Part shown: one piece after another, positions 36,401 to 43,937 of the stretch
How the letters are laid out: every line of letters begins with the position of its first letter
How positions within the stretch are numbered: the stretch's first letter is position 1
Assembly: GCF_003258835.1 (NCBI RefSeq)
Contig: NZ_NPEV01000019.1
Coordinates: forward strand, 1 to 43,937
Source: Rhodobium orientis
GTDB taxonomy: Bacteria > Pseudomonadota > Alphaproteobacteria > Rhizobiales > Rhodobiaceae
Direction of reading: 5' to 3'
Length of the DNA stretch: 43,937 nt
The notes under the pieces: generated by a model
What the model was told of the DNA's origin: nothing
The model's database searches: none
Seen by the model: the letters and a program-made list of their open reading frames with translations, nothing else
Position numbers and translations under genes: made by a program

Positions 36401-36424
36401 AAAGGCGGCCGCAAAGCCGCCTTT
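36401..36424 (+). terminator. Hairpin after the PodJ-like gene
   Basis: AAAGGCGGC (36401-36409) pairs fully with GCCGCCTTT (36416-36424) around the loop CGCAAA, 35 bases past the stop codon. The flanking A and T bases extend the stem, but only a weak T run follows. This is probably the terminator of the long gene. Confidence 0.6.
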
Positions 36425-36590
36425 CGGCATTTCGCGGCGGTAACCGTGGCGGAAGATTGCCGCGAATGCCGCGATTGTGACCGGCGGAAAACACAAGGCC
36501 ATCGTTGACACCTGAGCGGTGTCGTCGTTTAAACGGACAACCCTCAAAGCTCCTCTGCTTCGGAGCCGACAAAGCAACCGGGGAACGTCC

Positions 36591-37379
36591 TTGCGCCTTG
36601 CCGCCCTCGTCACCGCCGCCTGTCTCGCCGTCGCCGCCACCGGCGCCGCCGATACCGCGCGGGCCGAGCGGCTCGTTGCCGACATCTCCTCGCCGGACGT
36701 GCGCATCGCCTCCAATTTCACCGGCACGGAGATCACCGTCTTCGGCAGCATCGAGCGCGACCAGGCGACGATCGCCCGCGGCGGCATCAACGACGTCGTG
36801 GTCGCGATCTTCGGCCCCGAAGACAATCTGGTCACGCGCAAGAAGGAGCGGCTGCTCGGCATCTGGGTCAACCGCGAAAGCCGCGTCTTCAAGGGCGTGC
36901 CATCCTTCTACGCCATGCATTCCTCGCGCGGCCTCGATGCGCTCGGCAACGACGCCCTGCTCGACCGCTACCAGATCGGCGTCAACCACCTGATCCTGCA
37001 GACGGAAACGACGCCCGACGACCCCGAGGCCGCCGCCGAGACCAAGGAATTCCGCGAGGCGTTCCTGCGGCTGAAGCAGAAGAACCAGCTCTATGCCGAG
37101 CGCGTCGGCGCGGTGAAGTTCCTGAGCCCGTCGCTGTTCCGCACGACGATCCCGCTGCCGGCCAACGTGCCGGTCGGCATCTACCAGATCAACGTCTTCC
37201 TGTTCCGCGACGGCACCGTGCTATCGCACGAGGCCAAGCCCCTCTACATCCACAAGACCGGCTTCGAGCAGGTGACCTACACGCTCGCCCACGACTACAG
37301 CCTCGCCTACGGCATCGGCGCGGTGGTCCTGGCGCTGGTGACCGGCTGGCTCGCCGGCGTCATCTTCCGCAAGGATTGA
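36591..37379 (+). CDS. TIGR02186-family periplasmic/membrane protein
   Basis: This protein of about 262 residues belongs to the alphaproteobacterial family TIGR02186, of unknown function and often found beside sulfite-exporter-like (TauE) genes; none is present here. It has a signal peptide (LRLAALVTAACLAVAATGAA, cut near ARA), a beta-rich periplasmic domain of about 205 residues (ISSPDVRIASNFTGTEITVF, then GVPSFYAMHSSRGL), and one C-terminal membrane helix (GIGAVVLALVTGWLAGVIF) with a short basic tail. The chosen start is TTG, with GGGGAACG before it, which puts the signal peptide at the very N-terminus. A GTG 72 bases upstream (36519) is open but would add a long basic leader. The exact start is uncertain. 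Confidence 0.8.
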   Translation: MRLAALVTAACLAVAATGAADTARAERLVADISSPDVRIASNFTGTEITVFGSIERDQATIARGGINDVVVAIFGPEDNLVTRKKERLLGIWVNRESRVFKGVPSFYAMHSSRGLDALGNDALLDRYQIGVNHLILQTETTPDDPEAAAETKEFREAFLRLKQKNQLYAERVGAVKFLSPSLFRTTIPLPANVPVGIYQINVFLFRDGTVLSHEAKPLYIHKTGFEQVTYTLAHDYSLAYGIGAVVLALVTGWLAGVIFRKD

Positions 37380-37426
37380 TCAGGGCGCCCTTTCGCACGG
37401 CGACGGGAGGTTTCTCCGAACCATAT

Positions 37427-37445
37427 GCCGCTGATCTTCAGCGGC
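37427..37445. terminator. Hairpin between convergent TIGR02186 and pdeM genes
   Basis: GCCGCTGA (37427-37434) and TCAGCGGC (37438-37445) form a perfect 8-bp stem with a three-base loop. It lies 48 bases after one stop codon and 73 before the facing one. It could serve both strands; T runs are lacking, so it may work with Rho. Confidence 0.45.
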
Positions 37446-37517
37446 TTACGGCAAGCGCGACCGCGCGCCGGCGCCTTCGCGCCGTCAGCCCCAGTGGCGC
37501 CTGAACGTCCAAAAAAC

Positions 37518-38240
37518 TTAATCCGGGTGCAGGTCGCAGCCGGCGACCGCGTAGACCCGGTCGCGGCCGAGGAGATGCGCCGCCATCAGGTGGCGCGGCA
37601 CGACCGGCTCGAACGCCCGGTCGCAGACATTGAGCCCGCCCGTATAGACGCCGAAGGCCGGCAGCACGAGGCGGGTACCGTCGGTGACGAAGCAGCGCCG
37701 CCTGAGCGAGCGCCCGCGCACCCGGATGCGGGCCGCCGGATGCAGGTGCCCGGCGATCTCGCCCGGATGGGCCCCAAGCGCCGGCTCGTGGCGAAAGACG
37801 ATGTCGCCGCAGGCTACCTCCGCATAGACGTCGCCGCCGAAACCCTCCGGCACGTCCGGGTCGTGATTGCCGGCGATCCAGATCCACTCCCGCCCCGCCT
37901 GCAATGCGGCGAGCCGCTCGCGATAGGGTTCCGGCAGCCGGTCGGGCGCGGCGCGGTCGTGAAAGCTGTCGCCGAGGGCAACGACGATCTTCGGGCGATA
38001 GAAGGCAATAACGTCTGCGAGCAGGTCGAGGGTCACCGCCGTGTCGTAGGGCGGCAGCATCACGCCGTGGCGGGCGAAGCTGGACCCCTTTTCGAAATGC
38101 AGGTCGGCGACGACGAGCGCCTGCTCCTCCGGCCAGAAGAGGGCGCCGGACGGATGCAGACGGAAGGCGGCATCGGCAAGGCTCAGGGGCCCGTCCGTCA
38201 TCATCTCGGGATCGGCGCGCCGCGCCGCGTCATGGAGCAT
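37518..38240 (-). CDS. pdeM: PdeM, ligase-associated metallophosphoesterase
   Basis: This 240-residue calcineurin-fold nuclease belongs to the ligase-associated DNA repair set. Five metal motifs are visible in order: VVADLHFEKGS, ALGDSFHDRAA, IAGNHDPDVP, the single His in DIVFRHEPALG, and GHLHPAARI. Members of the set usually also include an ATP-dependent DNA ligase and an exonuclease; only the helicase is next to it here, its start codon overlapping the helicase end by 11 bases. The ATG at 38240 fits this coupling; an alternative start (MMTDGPLS) lies 36 bases downstream. No signal peptide is present. It likely acts as a DNA or nucleotide phosphodiesterase in the cytoplasm. Confidence 0.9.
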   Translation of the reverse strand: MLHDAARRADPEMMTDGPLSLADAAFRLHPSGALFWPEEQALVVADLHFEKGSSFARHGVMLPPYDTAVTLDLLADVIAFYRPKIVVALGDSFHDRAAPDRLPEPYRERLAALQAGREWIWIAGNHDPDVPEGFGGDVYAEVACGDIVFRHEPALGAHPGEIAGHLHPAARIRVRGRSLRRRCFVTDGTRLVLPAFGVYTGGLNVCDRAFEPVVPRHLMAAHLLGRDRVYAVAGCDLHPD

Positions 38241-40782
38241 CCCGTTCCGCCTCGCCTTCCGTCCCGTCCCGCGTCAGCGCCTCGCGCTCCAGGCTCGCCG
38301 CGGCCTCCATCAGGAGCGCCTCGTCAGCGGCCCCGGAGATGGATTCCCGGCCGATTTCCAGCATCACCGGCATCGCCAGCGGCGTCACCCGGTCCGAATC
38401 ACTCAGCATGATCCGACCCTTGATGCGGGAAAGCAATTCGCCGAGCCGGTGGATGTCGAGGAGGCCGCGCGCCGCGTCCGCCCAGGTCGCCTGCAACAGG
38501 ATATGGTCCGGCTCGTGGCTGCGCAGCACGTCGTAGATGAGGTCGGAGGAGACGGTGACCTGGCGCCCGCTCTTTTCCTTGCCCGGAAAGCGCCGCTCGA
38601 TCAGCCCGGCGATGACGGCGCAGGCCCGGAACGTGCGTTTCAGGAGGTAGGATTCGGCCATCCAGGCTTCCAGGTCGTCGCCCAGCATGTCCTCGTCGAA
38701 GAGCTCGTCGAGGCTCGGCCGGCCGGCCTTGAACCGTGCACCGAGGTCGGAGAGCGCCCAGACGCTGAGCGCGTAATCGCTGGCAACGAAGCCGAGCGGC
38801 CGGGCGCCGATCCGCTCCAGCCGGCGGGTGAGCAGCATGCCGAGGGTCTGGTGGGCGAGCCGTCCCTCGAACGGATAGGCGACCATGTAGAACCGTCCGG
38901 CGCGCGGAAAAGTCTCGACGAGGAGCGAATCGCGCCGGGGAAGCAGCGAGGTGTCGCGCTGTAGCAAGAGCCAGTCGCGCACGGCCTCCGGCAGCCGCTC
39001 CCAGGCATCCGGGTCGGCGAGCATCGCGCGCACAGAGTCGGCGAGATAGGTGGACAGCGGGAACTTGCCGCCGGCATAGGCCGGGATCTTCGGCGTCTCG
39101 GCCGTGGCGCGGCTGACCAGCGCCTCGGCTTCCCGAAGCGCCTCGAAGCGCAGCACCTCGCCGGCGAACAGGAAGGTATCGCCGGGCGAGAGGCTCTCGA
39201 TGAAGGCCTCCTCGATCTCGCCGAGCACCCGGCCGCCGCGCCCGATGGTGCCGCCGCGTTTCCGGCTCGAAAGCCGCACTTTCAGCATCGGCGCCTCGAC
39301 GATGGTGCCGACATTGAGCCGGTACTGCTGGGCGACCTTCGGATTGGCGACCCGCCACAGCCCCTCGCGGGTCCTGCGGATGCGCGCGAAGCGCTCATAG
39401 GTGCCGAGCGCATAGCCGCCGGTGGCGACGAAATCGACGACGCGGGAGAACGTCGCCCGGTCGAGCCCGGCATAGGGCGCCGCCGAGGTTACCTCGTGAT
39501 AGAGCGCTTCATCGGAGAACGGCGCGGCAACCGCCATGCCGAGGACATGCTGGGCAAGGACGTCCAGCGCCCCGGGCCGGGCCGCGGGCGTGTCCTGCGC
39601 CCCCACATAATTGGCGTCGAGCGCCGCCTGGCATTCCAGCACCTCGAAGCGGTTGGCCGGGACCAGCAGGGCCTTGGACGGCTCGTCGAGCCGGTGGTTG
39701 GCGCGGCCGATCCGCTGGGCAAGCCGGCTCGCCCCCTTCGGCGCGCCGACATGGACGACGAGGTCGACATCGCCCCAGTCGATGCCGAGGTCGAGGGTCG
39801 ATGTGCAAACGACGGCCCGGAGCGCCCCCGCCGTCATCGCCTCCTCCACCTTGCGTCGTCGCCCGACATCAAGCGAGCCGTGGTGGAGCGCGATCGGCAG
39901 TCCGTCCTCGTTGATCCGCCACAGCTCCTGGAAGACGGCCTCGGCCTGGCTGCGGGTATTGACGAAGATGAGCGCCATGCCGTGCGCCTTCACCGCCCGG
40001 TAGACGTCCGGCAGGGCGTAGCGCGCCGAATGGCCCGCCCAGGGGATGCGCTCGTCCGATTTCAGGATCTCGATGTCGGGCTTTGCCCCGCCCGCCACCT
40101 CGATGAGGTCGGCAAGCTGCGGCGGCGCACCCGCCTGCTGCGCCACCAGCCAGGCGCGCAGGTCGTCCGGCGCGGCCACGGTTGCCGAAAGCCCGATGGT
40201 CCTGAGGTCGGGGGAATGCGCGCGCAAACGGGCAATGCCCAGGGAAAGGAGATCTCCGCGCTTCACCGTCGTCAGCGCGTGCAGTTCGTCGACGATGACG
40301 GTGGAAAGGTTGGCAAAGAACCGCCGCGCGTCGCGATAGGCAAGGAGCAGCGAGACCTGCTCCGGCGTCGTCAGAAGAATGTCGGGCGGCGACAGGGTCT
40401 GGCGCCGGCGCTTGTGCTGCGGCGTGTCGCCGGTGCGGGTCTCAAGCGTGATCGGCAATCCCATCTCGGCGACGGGCGCTTCGAGATTGCGGGCGATGTC
40501 GACGGCAAGCGCCTTCAGCGGCGAGATGTAGAGGGTGTGCGGGCCTCGTGCGGGCGCGCCGGGCTTCTTCCTCATTGCCGCCGCCGCGGCGAGGTCGGTC
40601 AGGCTCGGCAGGAAGCCGGCGAGGGTCTTGCCGGCGCCGGTCGGCGCAATCAGAAGGACCGAGCGCCCGGCCCGCGCCCGGGCGAGGAGATCGAGCTGGT
40701 GGGCGCGCGGCTGCCAGCCGCGGGTCTCGAACCAGCGGCGGAACACTTCCGGCAGGTCGGGCTCGAGCGGATCCGCGTTCAC
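38230..40782 (-). CDS. Ligase-associated Lhr-like DEXH-box helicase
   Basis: This superfamily 2 helicase of about 850 residues is of the Lhr-core type, the helicase of the ligase-associated DNA damage response set. The motifs are Walker A IAPTGAGKTLAG, the DEXH box VIVDELHALTT, motif III GLSATVAAP, then LIFVNTRSQAE and the arginine finger region QRIGRANHRLDEPS. The Lhr-specific C-terminal part (about 440-840) follows with winged-helix and beta-rich domains. The start is taken as GTG at 40782, 4 bases after the cyclase stop, because family members begin close to the RWFETRGWQPRAHQL segment; an ATG at 40845 would overlap the cyclase by 59 bases. The downstream pdeM overlaps it. No ligase or exonuclease gene is in the window. 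Confidence 0.92.
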   Translation of the reverse strand: MNADPLEPDLPEVFRRWFETRGWQPRAHQLDLLARARAGRSVLLIAPTGAGKTLAGFLPSLTDLAAAAAMRKKPGAPARGPHTLYISPLKALAVDIARNLEAPVAEMGLPITLETRTGDTPQHKRRRQTLSPPDILLTTPEQVSLLLAYRDARRFFANLSTVIVDELHALTTVKRGDLLSLGIARLRAHSPDLRTIGLSATVAAPDDLRAWLVAQQAGAPPQLADLIEVAGGAKPDIEILKSDERIPWAGHSARYALPDVYRAVKAHGMALIFVNTRSQAEAVFQELWRINEDGLPIALHHGSLDVGRRRKVEEAMTAGALRAVVCTSTLDLGIDWGDVDLVVHVGAPKGASRLAQRIGRANHRLDEPSKALLVPANRFEVLECQAALDANYVGAQDTPAARPGALDVLAQHVLGMAVAAPFSDEALYHEVTSAAPYAGLDRATFSRVVDFVATGGYALGTYERFARIRRTREGLWRVANPKVAQQYRLNVGTIVEAPMLKVRLSSRKRGGTIGRGGRVLGEIEEAFIESLSPGDTFLFAGEVLRFEALREAEALVSRATAETPKIPAYAGGKFPLSTYLADSVRAMLADPDAWERLPEAVRDWLLLQRDTSLLPRRDSLLVETFPRAGRFYMVAYPFEGRLAHQTLGMLLTRRLERIGARPLGFVASDYALSVWALSDLGARFKAGRPSLDELFDEDMLGDDLEAWMAESYLLKRTFRACAVIAGLIERRFPGKEKSGRQVTVSSDLIYDVLRSHEPDHILLQATWADAARGLLDIHRLGELLSRIKGRIMLSDSDRVTPLAMPVMLEIGRESISGAADEALLMEAAASLEREALTRDGTEGEAERDAP

Positions 40783-40786
40783 CCGA

Positions 40787-41602
40787 TCAGTGGTAGGGGA
40801 ACATGCCCGCGGCGTCGAGCGGCAAGGAGGGAACGGCAGCGCCAATGCCGGTGACGGGCCGCCGGGTGCGACGGACGTCGGACCGGGTGAGGACGCAGTT
40901 GCGCCCGGCGCCCTTGGCCTCGTAGAGGGCGTGATCTGCCGCCGACAAAAGGCTTTCCAGGTCGTCGCCCGGCTGCTGGGCGGCGACGCCGATGGAAACG
41001 CTGAGATTGACCGTAAGGTTGCGGCTGGTCACGGTGCGCGCGAACACCGCCTTGCGGATGCGCTCCGCCGTTGCCCGGCCGACCTCCTCGTCCGCATCCC
41101 GAAGGAGCACGGCGAATTCCTCGCCGCCCATGCGGGCCACCAGGTCGCTGGTCCGGCACTGGGTGCGCAGGACGTCAGCGAGCACCACCAGCGCCTCGTC
41201 GCCGGCAAGGTGACCGAGGCTGTCGTTGAGGCGCTTGAAATGATCCGCATCGATGAACAGCAGACAGCGCGGTCGGCGCGCCTGGGGATCGCTGCCCAGG
41301 AGGGCGCTCGCCGAGCGGGCGAAGGCGCTGCGGTTCCAAAGCCCGGTGAGCGCGTCGCTCTCCGCCGCGCGGCGCAACTGCCGCTGCGCCTGGGCCAGCT
41401 CATGGTAGGACCTGGCCACCTGATAGGCGACGACGGGAGCAACCAGGGCGGGAACGCCGAGGGCGACCGCGAGGGAGAACTCCCTCAGCCCGACCTCGAT
41501 CATGGTCAGGATACCGACGGTCAACAGCACCGACACGACGACGGACAGAACCGTCACCCGCAGCGTGAAGAGACGCATTTCCCTGGAGGAATCGTAGTCC
41601 AT
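40787..41602 (-). CDS. Membrane-bound diguanylate cyclase (GGDEF)
   Basis: This 271-residue cyclase makes cyclic di-GMP from two GTP. Two membrane helices (about 11-33 and 42-62) and a short linker coil (ELAQAQRQLRRAAES) lead into the GGDEF domain. The domain has the opening DALTGLWNRSAF, metal-binding FIDADHFKRLND with D118, the active motif GGEEF at 159-163, and the product-inhibition site RTSD at 150-153, exactly five residues upstream. All key residues are intact, so it should be active and feedback-controlled. There is no separate sensor domain besides the membrane part. The stop codon lies 4 bases before the likely helicase start, so the cyclase heads the repair operon. A start 24 bases downstream (MRLFTL) is also possible. 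Confidence 0.93.
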   Translation of the reverse strand: MDYDSSREMRLFTLRVTVLSVVVSVLLTVGILTMIEVGLREFSLAVALGVPALVAPVVAYQVARSYHELAQAQRQLRRAAESDALTGLWNRSAFARSASALLGSDPQARRPRCLLFIDADHFKRLNDSLGHLAGDEALVVLADVLRTQCRTSDLVARMGGEEFAVLLRDADEEVGRATAERIRKAVFARTVTSRNLTVNLSVSIGVAAQQPGDDLESLLSAADHALYEAKGAGRNCVLTRSDVRRTRRPVTGIGAAVPSLPLDAAGMFPYH

Positions 41603-41881
41603 GGAATCCGTGCTTGCTAAACCGCGTTAATTTTCCACCCTGCCCGTATTTCGTAGCAAGGCATACCCTGCAGGTTGTGCATAAACGTGAGTGTTTTTCC
41701 CTAACAGGCCCTGGAATTTTACCGGGCAGCTAATTCTGGGTTAACGGAATCGCTAAGACAGAAGCCGCCGTCTGGCGCATCCGGCCCACGGTTCCTATCT
41801 AAGGTCGGCGCGACAGGGCCGGTGACCGCCCCCTGCCGCCCCTGGACCGACGAACAGCCTTGCCGGGAGCCCGGATCGCCC

Positions 41882-42160
41882 ATGACCAACGATACCCTCA
41901 CCCGTTTTCTCGGCGGCTCGCCCGGCCGGGTGATCCTGCGTCTCGTCCTGATGTCCCTGCTCGTCGGGCTGGTGCTCTCCGCCTTCAACATTCACCCGCT
42001 CGATATCTTCGACGGCATCCGCAACCTCGTCCACCGCATCTACCAGATGGGGTTCGAGACGATCGAGCACATCGCCGGCTACTTCCTGCTCGGCGCCGCC
42101 GTCGTCGTGCCGATCTGGTTCGTCATCCGCCTCCTGAACATGGGGCGCGACAGCCGTTAG
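41882..42160 (+). CDS. DUF6460-family small membrane protein
   Basis: This 92-residue protein of unknown function resembles the alphaproteobacterial DUF6460 family. The N-terminus TLTRFLGGSPGRVILRL is the family start; then come two membrane helices (about 17-37 and 62-82), joined by HPLDIFDGIRNLVHRIYQMG, with IWFVIRLLNMGRDSR at the end. Both ends are probably cytoplasmic. An upstream in-frame start exists 60 bases before, but GGAG and GGATC before the chosen ATG and the family N-terminus favour 41882. It diverges from the cyclase gene and is separated from the next gene by about 500 bases, so it should be transcribed alone. Confidence 0.82.
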   Translation: MTNDTLTRFLGGSPGRVILRLVLMSLLVGLVLSAFNIHPLDIFDGIRNLVHRIYQMGFETIEHIAGYFLLGAAVVVPIWFVIRLLNMGRDSR

Positions 42161-42655
42161 GACAGGCGGCTGCGGTGGCGACGCGCGGTGTTTACTATGC
42201 ACGTTCCGCCCGGCTCAAACAAACGAAAAACAGAATATGCTAACGTAACTTCCGGTTTTCACAGGCGGGCGCCATTCATATTTGCGCCAGATGCCCATTT
42301 ACCTTGGCCGGGACGTATTTCTACGATGCGTCACATTGCCTGCAAAGCAGCCTTGCAAGCGGTTGCATCCCGGACCTAAATATTGACCAGGCAAAAACCG
42401 ATCGGGACCTGCGGCTCTCCTCCCGTCTGCCCTGCCCGACCATTCGATTCCCACTGAGACATCAAGACGGCGCCAAGGCAGCTCCGGCGCCGTCGCGACA
42501 GCCATGGCACGGATCGCCTGCCGTAAAGGCGATCGTCCCGAACGGCCGGGATCGAAATCCCCGTCCGTCGGCAGCCAGGCCCGACCGCACGCCGCCCGGG
42601 TCCTCCCCCCGTCCGGTCTCCGCGCGGCCTGGCGCAGCGCAGGAAAGGACATCCC
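42161..42655. other. 495-bp gap and long leader before the iron dehydrogenase
   Basis: No gene is supported. The left part holds a promoter with a LacI-type operator (42353-42383). The right part, about 270 bases up to the start codon, would be an unusually long 5' leader. The plus-strand frames in it have no ribosome binding site. I see no known riboswitch, but the length leaves room for one. Confidence 0.5.
42353..42383 (+). promoter_or_regulatory. Promoter with LacI-family-type operator
   Basis: TGCAAGCGGTTGCA (42354-42367) fits the LacI/GalR-family core TGNAANCGNTTNCA at every fixed position. It overlaps a TTGCAA (42353-42358) that is spaced 18 bp from TAAATA (42377-42382), a plausible sigma70-like promoter. 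A bound repressor would block the -35. The next gene downstream is the iron alcohol dehydrogenase. No LacI-family gene is in the window. Confidence 0.55.
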
Positions 42656-43810
42656 ATGTTGCAGAAACGCACCTTCGTCATGCCGGCAATGAGCCTCCTC
42701 GGCCCCGGCGTCCTCGCCGATGCCGGTCCGGAGATCGTCGGCCTCGGGCTGAAGAAGGCCCTTGTCGTCAGCGACCAGCCGCTGGCCAGCCTCGGCCTCG
42801 TCAAAAAGATCACCGACATGCTCGACGCCAACGGCATCGCGTACGCCGTGTTCGACAAGGTGATGCCGAACCCGACCTGCAAATGCGTCGAGGATGGCAC
42901 CGCGCTCTACCGGGCCGAGGGCTGCGATTTCATCGTCTCGCTCGGCGGCGGCTCGCCGCAGGACGCCGCCAAGGCGATCGGCATCCTCGCCGCCAATGGC
43001 GGCGACATCCGCGACTATGAGGGCATCCACAAATCGAAGCTGCGCACGCCGCACATCATCGCTTTCAACACCACCGCCGGCACCGCCTCCGAAGTGACCA
43101 TCAACTACGTCATCACCGACGAGACACGGCACATCAAGATGGTCATGGTCGACAAGAATTGCCTGGCGACCCTTGCCGTCTCCGATCCGGAACTGATGGT
43201 CAAGAAGCCCGCCGACCTGACGGCCGCGACCGGCATGGACGCGCTGACCCACGCCGTCGAAGCGTATCTGTCGATCGGTGCCTTCGAGCTTTCCGACACC
43301 CTCGCCTATGAGGCGATCAGCCTGATCGCCAAATATCTGAAGCGCGCCGTCGACGACGGCACCGACATGGAGGCCCGCTCCGGCATGGCCTGGGCGTCGT
43401 TCGTCGCCGGCATGTCGTTCAACAATGCCGGCCTTGGCTACGTCCACTCCATGGCCCACCAGCTCGGCGGCCAGTACGACCTGCCGCACGGCGTCTGCAA
43501 CGCGGTGCTGCTGCCCCATGTGGAACGCTTCAATGCCCCGGCCGTGAAGGAAAAGCTGGCAAAGATGGCCGGCGCCCTTGGCGTCGACACCACTGGCCTC
43601 AGCGTCGACGAGGCCTCGGCCGCCGCGCTCGATGCGATTGCCGCCCTTTCCGTCAGCGTCGGCATCCCGGACGGCCTCGCCAAGCTCGGCGTCAAAAAGG
43701 AAGATATTCCGCTGATGGCCGCGAACGCCATGGAAGACGTCTGCAAGGGCACCAACCCGCGCCCGGTCACGGTCGAGGATACCATCGCCATCTACGAAGC
43801 CGCGATGTAA
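42656..43810 (+). CDS. Iron-containing alcohol dehydrogenase (type III)
   Basis: This 384-residue dehydrogenase of the iron-dependent family (FucO, YiaY, Zymomonas AdhB) interconverts short alcohols and aldehydes with NAD(P)H. The nucleotide loop is FIVSLGGGSPQDAAKA, followed by NTTAGTASEVT. The metal ligands match the family: D195 and H199 in GMDALTHAVEAYL, H264 in GYVHSMAHQLGG, and H278 in YDLPHGVCNAVLLP. The length is normal and nothing is missing. GGAAAGGA precedes the ATG. It appears to be transcribed alone from a promoter about 270 bases upstream that overlaps a LacI-type operator, suggesting induction by a sugar or alcohol-derived signal. A 40-base hairpin follows. Confidence 0.95.
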   Translation: MLQKRTFVMPAMSLLGPGVLADAGPEIVGLGLKKALVVSDQPLASLGLVKKITDMLDANGIAYAVFDKVMPNPTCKCVEDGTALYRAEGCDFIVSLGGGSPQDAAKAIGILAANGGDIRDYEGIHKSKLRTPHIIAFNTTAGTASEVTINYVITDETRHIKMVMVDKNCLATLAVSDPELMVKKPADLTAATGMDALTHAVEAYLSIGAFELSDTLAYEAISLIAKYLKRAVDDGTDMEARSGMAWASFVAGMSFNNAGLGYVHSMAHQLGGQYDLPHGVCNAVLLPHVERFNAPAVKEKLAKMAGALGVDTTGLSVDEASAAALDAIAALSVSVGIPDGLAKLGVKKEDIPLMAANAMEDVCKGTNPRPVTVEDTIAIYEAAM

Positions 43811-43878
43811 CGCGCGGCTCCCGGAGCGTATTCCCCGACCGGCGGCCCGGACGGGAATGCGCCCCGACATCGAGCGCT

Positions 43879-43918
43879 AGGGCGTTTCCCGTGAATCCCT
43901 AGTCACGCGAAACGCCCT
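43879..43918 (+). terminator. Extended hairpin downstream of the iron dehydrogenase
   Basis: AGGGCGTTTC (43879-43888) pairs perfectly with GAAACGCCCT (43909-43918), and CGTGA / TCACG extend the stem inside the loop. It lies about 70 bases after the stop codon. No T run follows on the plus strand, so it may be a dispersed palindromic element or a Rho-assisted 3' end. Confidence 0.5.
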
Positions 43919-43937
43919 CGGGGGAGAGGGTGCGGCC

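Noticed and set aside
31780-36414. Long minus-strand frames opposite the PodJ-like gene
   Set aside because: They read as repetitive text produced by the complement of the coiled-coil heptads. The plus strand has the coherent domain series.
42502-42525. Sigma54-type promoter (TGGCAC followed by GC-rich element) before the iron dehydrogenase
   Set aside because: The second element is CTGC rather than TTGC and the spacing is off by about two bases.

Overview
The window is high-GC bacterial DNA with dense, tightly spaced genes. Family content points to an alphaproteobacterium, most likely of the order Hyphomicrobiales (Rhizobiales). The indicators are two DUF2336 proteins, a DUF6460 protein, a TIGR02186 protein, a PodJ-like polar factor with Sel1 and peptidoglycan-binding domains, an ArsR-methyltransferase/metF/metH operon, and the Lhr-like helicase/PdeM repair pair. 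I cannot name the genus. The ubiTUV operon for oxygen-independent ubiquinone synthesis behind an FNR/FixK-type box implies growth at low or no oxygen. No tRNA, rRNA, CRISPR array, transposase, prophage or plasmid gene was seen, so this looks like ordinary chromosome.

Layout. 1-2.8 kb: ubiT-ubiU-ubiV (+). 3.0-5.5 kb: a double-hotdog thioesterase and an HSL-type hydrolase (-), then a YjbQ-family protein (+). Both convergent gaps around this block carry a copy of the same palindromic dispersed repeat. 5.8-8.0 kb: BCCT osmolyte transporter and universal stress protein (-), separated by a strong hairpin. 8.4-14.8 kb: a DUF1761 membrane protein (-), divergent from a SahR-like regulator, metF and metH (+). 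An 18-bp perfect palindrome sits in the divergent promoter. 15.0-18.8 kb: two paralogous DUF2336 proteins (+) enclosing an isochorismatase-like hydrolase and a 28-residue membrane peptide (-). 18.8-23.2 kb: amidase, zinc alcohol dehydrogenase, PPK2 polyphosphate kinase and an extensin-like lipoprotein.

23.4-27.7 kb: two tandem serralysin-type RTX metalloproteases (+), facing a periplasmic coiled-coil protein with one EF-hand loop (-). 27.7-31.6 kb: a minus-strand cluster of a LiuR-like MerR regulator, NmrA-like reductase, glutathione S-transferase, two cupins and a DsbA-fold isomerase. Two sigma70-like promoters, each with a 17-bp spacer, can be read upstream of the regulator and of the reductase. 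32.0-37.4 kb: the 1436-residue PodJ-like protein and a TIGR02186 envelope protein (+). 37.5-41.6 kb: a minus-strand operon of diguanylate cyclase, ligase-associated DEXH helicase and PdeM nuclease. 41.9-43.8 kb: a DUF6460 membrane protein and an iron alcohol dehydrogenase whose far-upstream promoter overlaps a LacI-family-type operator.

Genes that clearly work together are ubiTUV (anaerobic quinone synthesis), sahR-metF-metH (methyl cycle), the tandem secreted proteases, and the helicase/PdeM pair with the cyclase in front. No wholly new defence or mobile system was found. The most interesting leads are the cyclase-repair operon, the serralysin pair with its EF-hand neighbour, the DUF2336/micropeptide block, and the altered cysteine set of UbiU. 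Functions come from family recognition by eye; no database search was run.
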